DNA of 64,000 nt from SHWB01 sp050246875 (GTDB lineage: Bacteria; Pseudomonadota; Alphaproteobacteria; UBA6615), in NCBI GenBank assembly GCA_050246875.1, contig JBFWVF010000002.1:186001-250000 (forward strand). Reading direction: 5' to 3'. Under the pieces are notes generated by a model, which saw nothing but the letters and a program-made list of their open reading frames with translations, was not told the DNA's origin and did no database searches. This document shows positions 1 through 10,258 of the stretch, piece by piece (position 1 is the stretch's first letter; every line of letters begins with the position of its first letter). Position numbers and translations under genes: made by a program.

Positions 1-900
1 TCGTCGCGCCGTGACAGGCTTGCACAGGCGAACTATGCGCGGATCGGCGGCCGGTCGCCCCTGTTGCCCAATACGCAGGTGCAGGCACGCGCGCTCGAAC
101 GGGCGCTGGCCGATGCGGGATTGGATGAGGCGCGGTGTTTCATCGCCATGCGTTACTGGCATCCGCTGAGCGACGAGACCGTGGCAGAAGTGGCTGCGTG
201 GCGGCCCGACAGGATCGTGCTGTTGCCGCTCTACCCACAGTTCTCCACCACGACGACAGGTTCGTCCTTGCGGGTCTGGCGCCAGGCCGCGCGGGCCGCC
301 GGAGTTGACGCGCCGACGACGCTCGCATGTTGCTGGCCGGAGGCGGATGGTTTCGTCGGGGAAGTGGCTTCTCTGGTTACGCCGTTGCTCGAACGCGCGC
401 GCGCGTATGGGGCGCCGCGTGTGCTGTTCTCGGCACATGGTTTGCCGAAGAAGGTGATCGCGCGCGGCGATCCGTACCAGTGGCAGGTCGAGCGCACGGC
501 GGCGGCGGTAGCGGCCCGTCTGGGCCCCGGGGTCGACTGGCGGATCTGTTACCAGAGCCGGGTCGGGCCGCTCGAATGGATCGGGCCGGCGACGGACGAT
601 GAAGTACGGCGAGCCGGCACCGATGGCGTGCCGGTGGTCGTGGTGCCCATCGCCTTCGTGTCCGAGCACGTCGAGACGCTGGTCGAACTCGACATCGAAT
701 ACGCCGAGCTGGCGCGCCATGCCGGGGTGCCGCTGTGGCTTCGCGCGCCGACGGTCGATGCGCGGCCGCTCTTCGTCGCCGCGTTGGTCGAGGCCGTGCG
801 GGGGGCGCTGGCGGTCGGAGGGGCGGTCGCGGGGCCCGGCGGGGCACGCTCGTGTCCGGCCGACCGGTTGGCCTGCCCGTGTGCGTGGGAGGCGGCATGA
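1..900 (+). CDS. hemH: Ferrochelatase, 5' end outside the window
   Basis: The frame is open from base 1, so the N-terminus is missing and 299 residues are visible. Ferrochelatase inserts Fe2+ into protoporphyrin IX in the last step of heme synthesis. The catalytic His lies in SAHGLPKK (codon at 436-438), and the conserved acidic helix SEHVETLVELDIEY follows, starting near 661. The C-terminus carries several cysteines (SCPADRLACPC); some alphaproteobacterial ferrochelatases hold a 2Fe-2S cluster at their C-terminus, so this may do so too (inference). The TGA stop overlaps the ATG of the next gene (ATGA), which implies coupling with hemJ. hemE and oriC often lie just upstream in this clade, but here that would be outside the window. 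Confidence 0.95.
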   Translation, partial: SSRRDRLAQANYARIGGRSPLLPNTQVQARALERALADAGLDEARCFIAMRYWHPLSDETVAEVAAWRPDRIVLLPLYPQFSTTTTGSSLRVWRQAARAAGVDAPTTLACCWPEADGFVGEVASLVTPLLERARAYGAPRVLFSAHGLPKKVIARGDPYQWQVERTAAAVAARLGPGVDWRICYQSRVGPLEWIGPATDDEVRRAGTDGVPVVVVPIAFVSEHVETLVELDIEYAELARHAGVPLWLRAPTVDARPLFVAALVEAVRGALAVGGAVAGPGGARSCPADRLACPCAWEAA

Positions 901-1346
901 GCGAGTGGCTGTGGGCCGCGATGCCGTGGATCAAGACGCTCCACATCTTCGCGGTGATCGCCTGGATGGCGGGGCTGCTCTACCTGCCGCGCCTCTTCGT
1001 CTATCACGCCGGGGCGGCGGTCGCTTCCGATACCGCGGCGACCTTCGTGGTGATGGAGCGCCGGCTGCTGCGCGGCATCATGAACCCGGCGATGGTCGCG
1101 GTCTGGCTGCTGGGCGGGCTGCTGGCCGCGACGCCGGGGCTGGTCGACTGGAGCCAGGGCTGGATCTGGGTGAAGCTGGCCTGCGTCGTGGTGCTGACCG
1201 TGCTGCATCATCTGCTGGGGCGCTGGCGCAGGGACTTCGCCGCCGGTGCCAACCGCCACGGCGCGCGCTTCTATCGCTTCGTCAACGAGGCGCCGGCCGT
1301 TCTCCTGCTGGTCATCCTGACGATGGTTGTTGTGCGGCCGTTCTGA
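897..1346 (+). CDS. hemJ: Protoporphyrinogen IX oxidase HemJ
   Basis: A 149-residue integral membrane protein that oxidises protoporphyrinogen IX to protoporphyrin IX, the substrate of the ferrochelatase encoded just upstream. It has about four hydrophobic segments and the HemJ N-terminal pattern LHIFAVIAWMAGLLYLPR followed by YHAG; the first His is a likely heme ligand. Length fits the family (about 140-150). The start at 897 gives a 4-bp overlap with the hemH stop and has a GGAGG a few bases upstream; a longer reading beginning at 735 would run inside hemH and is not needed. The pair supplies the last two steps of heme synthesis. Confidence 0.93.
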   Translation: MSEWLWAAMPWIKTLHIFAVIAWMAGLLYLPRLFVYHAGAAVASDTAATFVVMERRLLRGIMNPAMVAVWLLGGLLAATPGLVDWSQGWIWVKLACVVVLTVLHHLLGRWRRDFAAGANRHGARFYRFVNEAPAVLLLVILTMVVVRPF

Positions 1347-1382
1347 GGCCGGCGGGATGCGGCGAAGGCACGGCAAAGTGTG

Positions 1383-1411
1383 TTGACTTCGCCGGAACCC
1401 CCGTCTACATC
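1383..1411 (+). promoter_or_regulatory. Candidate sigma-70 promoter for rho
   Basis: TTGACT (1383-1388), a 17-bp spacer and TACATC (1406-1411) lie in the 242-bp gap between hemJ and rho. This would give rho its own transcript with a leader of about 170 nt. The -35 is good and the -10 is weak (three of six consensus bases), so this is a sequence-only prediction. Confidence 0.45.
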
Positions 1412-1588
1412 GGCCGAAGGGTTGTCCGGCGCCCGCCGGGATCCCTTCCCGCCCAGGGCCATCCGGACACGTCGCCGGAACCGGCCGCCCCGCCGCAGCA
1501 TTCCGTCAGTGCCCGGATCGTGGGCGTCACCGTTGGCCGTTGCGGCACGCCGGTCCGGCGTGTCCCGTTCCCACCGACATAGCGGCAG

Positions 1589-2878
1589 ATGATCATGCCC
1601 CTGCTCGACCTCGACCAGCCGGTCAACCTTCAGGCGCTCAAGAAGAAGACGCCCGCGGAACTGCTTGCCATCGCCGAGGAGCAGGAGGTCGAGGGCGCGA
1701 GCACGCTGCGCACCCAGGACATGCTGTTCGCCATCCTCAAGGCGCTGGCCGACCGGGAGGTGCCGATCTTCGGCGGTGGCGTGCTGGAGGTGCTGCAGGA
1801 CGGCTTCGGCTTCCTGCGCTCGCCGGAATCGAACTACCTGCCGGGTCCGGACGACATCTACGTCTCGCCCTCGCAGGTCCGCCGCTTCGCTCTCCGCACC
1901 GGCGACACGGTCGACGGCGAGATCCGCGCGCCCAAGGACGGCGAGCGCTACTTCGCGCTGCTCAAGGTCAACAACGTCAATTTCGACGACGTCGAGCAGA
2001 CGCGCCATCGCATCAACTTCGACAATCTCACGCCGCTCTATCCCGACGAGAAGCTGACCCTCGAGATCCCCGACCCGACGATCAAGGATCCGACCCTGCG
2101 GGTCATCGACATCGTCGCCCCGCTCGGCAAGGGCCAGCGCGCGCTGCTCGTCGCGCCGCCCCGCACCGGCAAGACGGTGATGATGCAGAACATCGCCAAG
2201 GCGATCATGGCCAACCATCCGGAGGTCTATCTGATCGTCCTGCTCATCGACGAGCGGCCGGAGGAAGTGACCGACATGGCGCGCACGGTGCGCGGCGAGG
2301 TCATCTCCTCGACCTTCGACGAGCCGGCGACGCGCCACGTGCAGGTGGCCGAGATGGTCATCGCCAAGGCCAAGCGTCTGGTCGAGCACAAGCGCGACGT
2401 GGTCATCCTGCTCGACTCGATCACCCGCCTCGCGCGCGCTTACAACACCGTCGTCCCCTCGTCGGGCAAGGTGCTGACAGGCGGCGTCGACGCCAATGCC
2501 CTGCAGCGGCCCAAGCGCTTCTTCGGCGCCGCCCGCAACATCGAGGAGGGCGGCTCGCTGACCATCATCTCGACGGCGCTGATCGACACTGGCTCGCGCA
2601 TGGACGAGGTGATCTTCGAGGAGTTCAAGGGCACCGGTAACTCGGAAATCGTCCTCGACCGCAAGCTGTCGGACAAGCGCACCTGGCCGTCGATCGACAT
2701 CACCAAATCGGGCACGCGCAAGGAGGAGTTGCTGCTGCCGCGCGACATCCTCTCGAAGGTCTGGGTGTTGCGCCGCATCCTCATGCCGATGGGTGTCGTC
2801 GACAGCATGGAGTTCCTGCTCGACAAGCTGCGTCACACCAAGACGAACGGCGATTTCTTCGAGTCGATGAACCAGTAG
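1589..2878 (+). CDS. rho: Transcription termination factor Rho
   Basis: A 429-residue hexameric RNA-dependent ATPase that terminates transcripts. The N-terminal Rho domain has the helical KKKTPAELLAIAEE segment, and the primary RNA-binding RNP1-like DGFGFLRS lies near residue 70. The Walker A PPRTGKT is near residue 190 and Walker B is VVILLDSITRLARAYN. The secondary-site Q loop sits around VVPSSGKVLTGGVD, and the R loop around EFKGTGN. Length is normal. Two in-frame ATGs are possible (1589 and 1595) and neither has a strong Shine-Dalgarno; I keep the first. In many alphaproteobacteria rho is followed directly by mnmE, whereas here a minus-strand group intervenes. Confidence 0.97.
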   Translation: MIMPLLDLDQPVNLQALKKKTPAELLAIAEEQEVEGASTLRTQDMLFAILKALADREVPIFGGGVLEVLQDGFGFLRSPESNYLPGPDDIYVSPSQVRRFALRTGDTVDGEIRAPKDGERYFALLKVNNVNFDDVEQTRHRINFDNLTPLYPDEKLTLEIPDPTIKDPTLRVIDIVAPLGKGQRALLVAPPRTGKTVMMQNIAKAIMANHPEVYLIVLLIDERPEEVTDMARTVRGEVISSTFDEPATRHVQVAEMVIAKAKRLVEHKRDVVILLDSITRLARAYNTVVPSSGKVLTGGVDANALQRPKRFFGAARNIEEGGSLTIISTALIDTGSRMDEVIFEEFKGTGNSEIVLDRKLSDKRTWPSIDITKSGTRKEELLLPRDILSKVWVLRRILMPMGVVDSMEFLLDKLRHTKTNGDFFESMNQ

Positions 2879-2945
2879 CGCCCCTGGCAGCGCCACGCCG
2901 AGGCCATACTTCTGGTCCACTCAAGCCGTTGTTCATGCAAGCTAA

Positions 2946-2980
2946 AACGGCCGATCGTACTACTTGTACGACCGGCCGTT
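2946..2980. terminator. Bidirectional hairpin terminator between rho and the quinone oxidoreductase
   Basis: Two 15-nt arms (2946-2960 and 2966-2980) pair at 14 of 15 positions around the loop TACTT. A short T run follows on the plus side (ATTTT) and a TTTT lies on the minus side, so it can end both convergent genes. Confidence 0.75.
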
Positions 2981-2997
2981 CGCATTTTCGGAGGGCC

Positions 2998-3969
2998 CTA
3001 CGGCAGAAGTACCGTGGACCCCGTAGTGCGGCGTGCCTCGAGGTCGGCATGGGCCTTCGCGGCATCGCGCAGCGGATAGGTCTGGTTGACCTCGATCTTC
3101 ACAGCGCCTTTCGCGACGACGTCGAACAGGTCGGCCGCCGTGGCTTCCAGCTCGTCGCGCGTGGCGTTGTAGTCGAACAGCATCGGACGCGTGAAGAACA
3201 GCGAGCCGCCAGCCGCGAGCTGGCCGCCGGCGATCGGGTCGGGCACCCCCGAGGCATTGCCAAAGGAGATCAGCATGCCGAGGCGGTGCAGGCACTTCAT
3301 CGAATCCATCAGCGTCGCCTTGCCGACGCCATCGAAGACCACCGGCACGCCCTTGCCGCCGGTGATGTCCTTGACCCGCTCGACGAAGTTTTCGGTCTGG
3401 TAGTCGATGACGTGATGGCAGCCATGGGCCTTGGCCAGGGCCGTCTTCTCCTTGCCGCCGGCGGTGCCGATGACGGTGGCGCCGAGATGGTTGAGCCACT
3501 GCGACAGGATCAGGCCGACGCCGCCCGCTGCGGCGTGCAGCAGCACGGTCTGGCCCTTCTCGACACGGAAGGTGCGGCGGCAGAGGAATTGCGCCGTCAT
3601 GCCCTTGAGCATCATGGCGGCGGCGACCTTGTCGTCGATCGACTTCGGCAGCTTCACCACCGTCTTCGCCGGCATCACACGGGCTTCGGTGTAGCTGCCG
3701 ACCGGCTCGGTGTAGGCGGCATGGTCGCCGACGGCGAGGCCGCTGACGCCCGGGCCCACCTCCTCGACGACGCCGGCGGCTTCCATGCCGATGATCGCGG
3801 GAAGCTGCATCGGACGCACGCCGGAGCGCATGTAGACGTCGATGAAGTTGACGCCGACCGCCGTGTGGCGGATGCGGATCTCGCCGGGGCCGGGCTTGCC
3901 GACCTCGATCGGCTCCCACCGCATCTTGTCCGCGGAGCCGTGCTCATGGATACGGATGGCGTTGACCAT
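2998..3969 (-). CDS. NADPH:quinone oxidoreductase, zeta-crystallin-like MDR family
   Basis: A 323-residue medium-chain dehydrogenase/reductase without zinc-binding cysteines, as expected for quinone reductases. It begins with a GroES-like fold (MVNAIRIHEHGS, then VNFIDVYMRSG). The nucleotide-binding segment is VLLHAAAGGVGLILSQW, followed by DVIDYQTE-like and GVPVVFDGVGK sequences. It probably reduces quinones with NADPH in the cytoplasm. The start at 3969 matches the family N-terminus; a longer frame reaches 4152 but would run into the ogt gene. It is the last gene of a minus-strand group with ogt and the DUF255 gene. Confidence 0.88.
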   Translation of the reverse strand: MVNAIRIHEHGSADKMRWEPIEVGKPGPGEIRIRHTAVGVNFIDVYMRSGVRPMQLPAIIGMEAAGVVEEVGPGVSGLAVGDHAAYTEPVGSYTEARVMPAKTVVKLPKSIDDKVAAAMMLKGMTAQFLCRRTFRVEKGQTVLLHAAAGGVGLILSQWLNHLGATVIGTAGGKEKTALAKAHGCHHVIDYQTENFVERVKDITGGKGVPVVFDGVGKATLMDSMKCLHRLGMLISFGNASGVPDPIAGGQLAAGGSLFFTRPMLFDYNATRDELEATAADLFDVVAKGAVKIEVNQTYPLRDAAKAHADLEARRTTGSTVLLP

Positions 3970-3997
3970 GCCTTTTTCTCCCTGTGGGATCAGTACG

Positions 3998-4467
3998 TTA
4001 GTCGAGAAGGGAAAACTGGGTCGGATGACCTTCGAGGGCCAGCAGCGCGCGCTTCGTCGCGCCGCCGCCGGCGCCCGAATAGCCGCCGAGGCGGCCGCCG
4101 GCCGCGAGGATGCGGTGGCAGGGTACGATGATCGGCAGCGGATTGGCACCACAGGCGCCGCCCACGGCGCGCGGCGACGAGCCGATGTCGCGCGCGACGT
4201 CGCCGTAGGTGCGCGTCTCGCCCCAGGGGATGGCGCACATGGCGCGCCATACGGCCTGGTCGTGCGGCGTGCCGCGCGGTGCTACCGGTAGCTCGAAGTC
4301 CTTGCGTTCATTGAGAAAGTAGGCGTGAAGCTGGCGTAGGGCCGCGTCCAGCAGCGGTGTCGGCGGGCGGGTGGGAGCGCCGCCCTGCCAGTCGAGCGCG
4401 GTGAGCGCGCCGTCCTCCTCCGTCACCGTCAGCGGCCCGAAGGGGCTCGGCAGGGTTGCGCGCGCGA

Positions 4468-4471
<4 letters not shown>
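3998..4471 (-). CDS. ogt: Methylated-DNA--protein-cysteine methyltransferase
   Basis: A 157-residue suicide repair protein that moves alkyl groups from O6-alkylguanine to its own cysteine. The active site PIIVPCHRIL and the following GGRLGGYSGA are intact, and the DNA-binding recognition part TYGDVARDIGSSPRAVG precedes it. The ATG at 4471 overlaps the stop of the upstream DUF255 gene by 4 bp, so the two are probably translated together. Length fits Ogt without an Ada regulatory domain. Confidence 0.93.
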
Positions 4472-6492
<2,021 letters not shown>

Positions 6493-6612
6493 CGGCGCTC
6501 CGGCGGCGCGGGCGGCTGGTGTTTGGTCTATCATGGCCGGCGCCGGGTCGCGGCACTGTAGGTCGCGCCGGCGGACGCGCAAAGGGTGCCGTGCGGCGCC
6601 CGGGGAGGAGCG

Positions 6613-6852
6613 ATGAAAGTGACGATCGACATCGATTGCACGCCGGAGGAGGCGCGCGCCTTCCTCGGGCTGCCCGATGTGCGCGCGGCGCAGGACGCCG
6701 TGATGACGGCGCTCAAGGACCGCATGATGGCCGGGCTCGCCTCGATGGAACCGGAGGCGGTGCTGAAGACCTGGCTGCCGCTCGGCCTTGAGGGTCTGGA
6801 ACAGATGCAGAAGGCGTTCTGGGCCCAGTTCGGCGGCGGACAGAAGGGCTGA
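6613..6852 (+). CDS. Small DUF6489-family protein
   Basis: A 79-residue protein beginning MKVTIDIDCTPEEARAFLGL, which I recognise as the DUF6489 pattern; the function is unknown. It is soluble with an amphipathic second half (LEGLEQMQKAFWAQFGGG). The start at 6613 has a GGAGGAG at good distance; an in-frame ATG at 6586 lacks one. It ends 6 bp before mnmE, so the two are probably co-transcribed. Its N-terminal design (beta strand, then CTPEEAR) suggests a small binding protein, but nothing catalytic is visible. Confidence 0.8.
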   Translation: MKVTIDIDCTPEEARAFLGLPDVRAAQDAVMTALKDRMMAGLASMEPEAVLKTWLPLGLEGLEQMQKAFWAQFGGGQKG

Positions 6853-6858
6853 GACGGC

Positions 6859-8193
6859 GTGGCGTCCACGGCGACGATCTACGCCCCGGCGACGGGCGCG
6901 GGAGCGGCGGCGATTGCCGTCGTGCGGCTGTCCGGTGTGGATGCCGGCGCTGCGCTCGACGCATTGACCGGCGGGCGGCGGCCGCCGGCGCGGCGGGCCA
7001 GCCTTCGGCGCCTGCGTGACCCGGCCGGCGGCGAGGTGCTCGATTCCGCGCTGGTGCTGTGGCTGCCCGGCCCGGGCAGCGAGACCGGCGAGGACATGGC
7101 CGAGCTGCATCTTCATGGCGGGCGGGCGGTGCTGGCGGGGGTGCTCGAGGCGCTCGCCCGGCTGCCCGGGCTGCGCCTCGCCGAGCCGGGCGAGTTCGTT
7201 CGTCGGGCCTTTGAGAACGGCCGTCTCGACCTGACAGCGGCCGAGGCGGTCGGCGATCTGGTGGCGGCGGAGACGGCGGCGCAGCGCCGGCAGGCACTGG
7301 CGCAGCTCGATGGCGCGCTGGCCGGGCTCTACGACGGCTGGCGGACCCGGCTGCTGCGTCTGCTGGCCCATCTCGAGGCCGATATCGACTTTCCCGACGA
7401 GGATCTGCCACCCGAGGCGGGCGTGGCGGCGCGGGCGTCGATTGCCGGGCTGGCGGACGACATCGCCGCCCATCTCGCCGATGGCCATCGCGGCGAGCGC
7501 CTGCGCGACGGCGTACGGATCGCCGTCGTGGGCGCGCCAAATGTCGGAAAATCCAGTCTTCTCAACAGGCTGGCACGGCGCGAAGCGGCCATTGTCGCGG
7601 CCACGGCGGGAACGACCCGCGATGTCGTCGAGGTGACGCTGGATCTCGGGGGGGTGAAGGCGATCGTCGCCGACACTGCGGGGCTGCGCGCTGCCGTCGA
7701 TCCGGTCGAGGTGGAGGGCGTGCGGCGTGCGCGCGCCGCGGCGGCGACGGCGGATCTGCGGCTCGCCGTGTTCGACGGCGGGCGTTGGCCCGTGCTTGAT
7801 GCCGCGACCGTTGAGCTGGTCGACGAGACGACGGTGCCCGTCATCAACAAGGCCGATCTCGGCGTGCCGCTGCGCGCGGAGATCGGCGGGCGGGCGGTCG
7901 CGATGGTGTCCGCCCTTACCGGCGACGGCGTTGCCGCGCTGGAGGCGCGGCTCGTGGCGGAAGTCGCGGCGCGGTTTGCGACGCGGGAGAGTCCGGCGTT
8001 GACCCGGGCGCGGCACCGGACGGCGCTCGAGGAGGCGGAGGGGGCGCTGCGGCGCGCCGTCGCCGGCACGGTGTCCGAACTGGTCGCGGAGGATGTCCGT
8101 ATGGCGGCCAGGGCGCTGGGCAGGATCACCGGGCGGGTCGATGTCGAGGAGCTGCTCGACGTGATCTTCCGCGATTTCTGCATCGGCAAGTAA
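6859..8193 (+). CDS. mnmE: tRNA uridine-5-carboxymethylaminomethyl(34) synthesis GTPase MnmE
   Basis: A 444-residue GTPase that works with MnmG to place the aminomethyl-type group on U34 of several tRNAs. Starts with GTG. The N-terminal folate-binding domain begins TIYAPATGAGAAAIAVVRLSG. G1 is GAPNVGKSS near residue 225, then GTTRD, DTAGL and NKAD. The C-terminus ends with the catalytic CIGK. Length is typical. The gene follows DUF6489 by 6 bp and precedes mnmG by 72 bp that hold a parS-like site. Confidence 0.97.
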   Translation: MASTATIYAPATGAGAAAIAVVRLSGVDAGAALDALTGGRRPPARRASLRRLRDPAGGEVLDSALVLWLPGPGSETGEDMAELHLHGGRAVLAGVLEALARLPGLRLAEPGEFVRRAFENGRLDLTAAEAVGDLVAAETAAQRRQALAQLDGALAGLYDGWRTRLLRLLAHLEADIDFPDEDLPPEAGVAARASIAGLADDIAAHLADGHRGERLRDGVRIAVVGAPNVGKSSLLNRLARREAAIVAATAGTTRDVVEVTLDLGGVKAIVADTAGLRAAVDPVEVEGVRRARAAAATADLRLAVFDGGRWPVLDAATVELVDETTVPVINKADLGVPLRAEIGGRAVAMVSALTGDGVAALEARLVAEVAARFATRESPALTRARHRTALEEAEGALRRAVAGTVSELVAEDVRMAARALGRITGRVDVEELLDVIFRDFCIGK

Positions 8194-8208
8194 GGTTGGC
8201 CGGCCGGA

Positions 8209-8224
8209 CGTTTCACGTGAAACC
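8209..8224. promoter_or_regulatory. parS-like site 1 (ParB binding)
   Basis: The core GTTTCACGTGAAAC is a perfect 14-bp palindrome at 8210-8223 and matches the bacterial parS consensus at 14 of 16 positions. It lies between mnmE and mnmG, about 3.5 kb from parB. Confidence 0.85.
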
Positions 8225-8230
8225 CGCGCT

Positions 8231-8259
8231 TTGACAGGTCCGGCGGGGGCGGCTAGAGA
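8231..8259 (+). promoter_or_regulatory. mnmG: Candidate promoter of mnmG
   Basis: A perfect TTGACA (8231-8236), a 17-bp spacer and TAGAGA (8254-8259). Initiation 6-7 nt further on would fall on or next to the ATG at 8266, so the transcript could be leaderless. The -35 is strong and the -10 mediocre. Confidence 0.45.
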
Positions 8260-8265
8260 GCCCCC

Positions 8266-10134
8266 ATGGACGGATACGACGTCATTGTCGTCGGTGGCGG
8301 CCATGCGGGCTGCGAGGCCGCCGCTGCGGCTGCGCGCCTGGGGGCACGGACCGCGCTGGTAACCCACGATCCGGCGAAGATCGGCGAAATGTCGTGCAAT
8401 CCAGCCATCGGCGGCCTCGGCAAGGGCCATCTGGTCCGCGAGATCGACGCCCTCGACGGGCTGATGGGCCTCGCGGCGGACCGGGCCGGCATCCAGTTCC
8501 GCCTGCTCAACCGCAGCAAGGGGCCGGCCGTGCGGGGGCCCCGGGCGCAGGCCGATCGCAAGCTTTACCGGTGCGCCGTGCAGGAACTTCTTGCGGGCCA
8601 GGCCGGGCTCGATGTCGTGACCGGCGCGGTCGATGACCTGGTGATCGCGGCCGACGGCCGCGCTGCCGGCGTTGTGCTCGGGGACGGCCGCCGCCTGCGC
8701 GCCGGTGCGGTGGTGGTCACGACCGGTACGTTCCTGCGCGGCGTCATCCATGTCGGCGAATGGCGGGCCGCCGCCGGTCGGGTGGGGGAGGCCCCCGCTG
8801 TCGCGCTGGCGGATACGTTCCGCCGGCTGGGCTTCGCGGTCGGCCGGCTGAAGACCGGCACGCCGCCGCGTCTCGATGGCCGGACGATCGACTACGACGC
8901 GCTGGCCGAGCAGCCAGGCGACGCGGACCCGGTGCCGTTCTCGGCCCTGACGCAAGCGATCACGACACCGCAGGTCTCCTGCCATGTCACCACGACGACG
9001 GCAGCGACCCACGCCATCGTGCGCGAGAATCTGCATCTGTCGCCGATGTACGCCGGCCGTATCGCCGGTCCGGGACCGCGCTATTGCCCGTCGCTCGAGG
9101 ACAAGGTGGTCCGCTTCGGCGATCGCGACGGGCACCAGATCTTTCTTGAGCCCGAGGGACTCGACGATACCACGGTCTATCCTAACGGCATCTCGACGTC
9201 GCTGCCGGAAGCGGCGCAACACGCCTTCGTCGCCACCATCCCGGGCCTGGAACGGGCGACCATCCTGCGGCCCGGATACGCCGTGGAATACGACTTCGTC
9301 GATCCGCGCGAGCTCGAAGCGACGCTGCAGACACGCCGCGTGCCCGGGCTGTTTCTCGCCGGCCAGATCAACGGCACCACCGGCTACGAGGAGGCGGCGG
9401 CGCAGGGTCTTGTCGCCGGCCTCAATGCCGCGCTGTGCGTTGCCGGCGGCGGGCGGACGTTCGCCCCCGGCCGGGCCGACGCCTATCTTGGCGTGCTGGT
9501 CGACGATCTCGTGACGCGCGGCGCCGACGAGCCGTATCGCATGTTCACCTCGCGGGCCGAGTACCGCCTCACCTTGCGGGCCGACAATGCCGATCTGCGG
9601 CTGACGCCGGCCGGGATCGCGCTCGGCTGTGTCGGTGCCGCCCGCCGTGCGGCTTTCGGTGCTCGCACGGCGCGTCTGGCCGCCGGCCGCGCGCTGCTGG
9701 AATCGCTCTCGGCCACACCCGACGCCCTGGCCCGCGCCGGCATTCACGTCAACCACGACGGCCGCCGGCGCAACGCGCTGATCCTGCTGGGCTATCCTGG
9801 GGTCGACGCGTCGGCGTTGACGCGACTGTGGCCCGAGATCAGCGGGCTGGCGGCGGACGCGCTCGACCAGCTGACCATCGAAGCCGGCTATGCCGGCTAT
9901 CTCGACCGCCAGGACGCCGATATCAGCGCCTTCCGCCGCGACGAGGCTCTCGAATTGCCGGCGTCATTGGACTACGGCGCCGTCGGCGGGCTGTCCAGCG
10001 AGATGCGCCAGAAATTGGTCCGCGTGCGGCCCGCGACCTTGGGACAGGCCGCGCGGATCGCCGGAGTGACGCCGGCGGCGCTGGCTGCGCTATTGCGATA
10101 CGTCCGCCGGGATGGCGGGCGTTCGGTCGCCTGA
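8266..10134 (+). CDS. mnmG: tRNA uridine-5-carboxymethylaminomethyl(34) synthesis enzyme MnmG
   Basis: A 622-residue FAD enzyme, partner of MnmE in modifying U34 of tRNA. The dinucleotide-binding GGGHAGCEAA is near residue 10, followed by EMSCNPAIGGLGKGHLVREI. The signatures GPRYCPSLEDK and GQINGTTGYEEAAAQG are present, and the C-terminal helical domain ends in YVRRDGGRSVA. Length is normal. The ATG is preceded only by GAGAG and C-rich sequence, so translation may depend on a leaderless or very short leader. Confidence 0.97.
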   Translation: MDGYDVIVVGGGHAGCEAAAAAARLGARTALVTHDPAKIGEMSCNPAIGGLGKGHLVREIDALDGLMGLAADRAGIQFRLLNRSKGPAVRGPRAQADRKLYRCAVQELLAGQAGLDVVTGAVDDLVIAADGRAAGVVLGDGRRLRAGAVVVTTGTFLRGVIHVGEWRAAAGRVGEAPAVALADTFRRLGFAVGRLKTGTPPRLDGRTIDYDALAEQPGDADPVPFSALTQAITTPQVSCHVTTTTAATHAIVRENLHLSPMYAGRIAGPGPRYCPSLEDKVVRFGDRDGHQIFLEPEGLDDTTVYPNGISTSLPEAAQHAFVATIPGLERATILRPGYAVEYDFVDPRELEATLQTRRVPGLFLAGQINGTTGYEEAAAQGLVAGLNAALCVAGGGRTFAPGRADAYLGVLVDDLVTRGADEPYRMFTSRAEYRLTLRADNADLRLTPAGIALGCVGAARRAAFGARTARLAAGRALLESLSATPDALARAGIHVNHDGRRRNALILLGYPGVDASALTRLWPEISGLAADALDQLTIEAGYAGYLDRQDADISAFRRDEALELPASLDYGAVGGLSSEMRQKLVRVRPATLGQAARIAGVTPAALAALLRYVRRDGGRSVA

Positions 10135-10258
10135 GTGGCCGTCGGAGTGTTGCCGGCGGGTCACGCCCGGCCAGGACTCGCGCATCCGCGGGGCGCAACA
10201 TCTATTCCGCTTCACTTTCCACGGGCGCCACTACCGCAATATGTGGTAGGCATACCGC

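Noticed and set aside
1271..2920. A 549-codon minus-strand frame over rho
   Set aside because: Pure shadow of rho. It extends into hemJ and has no ribosome site.
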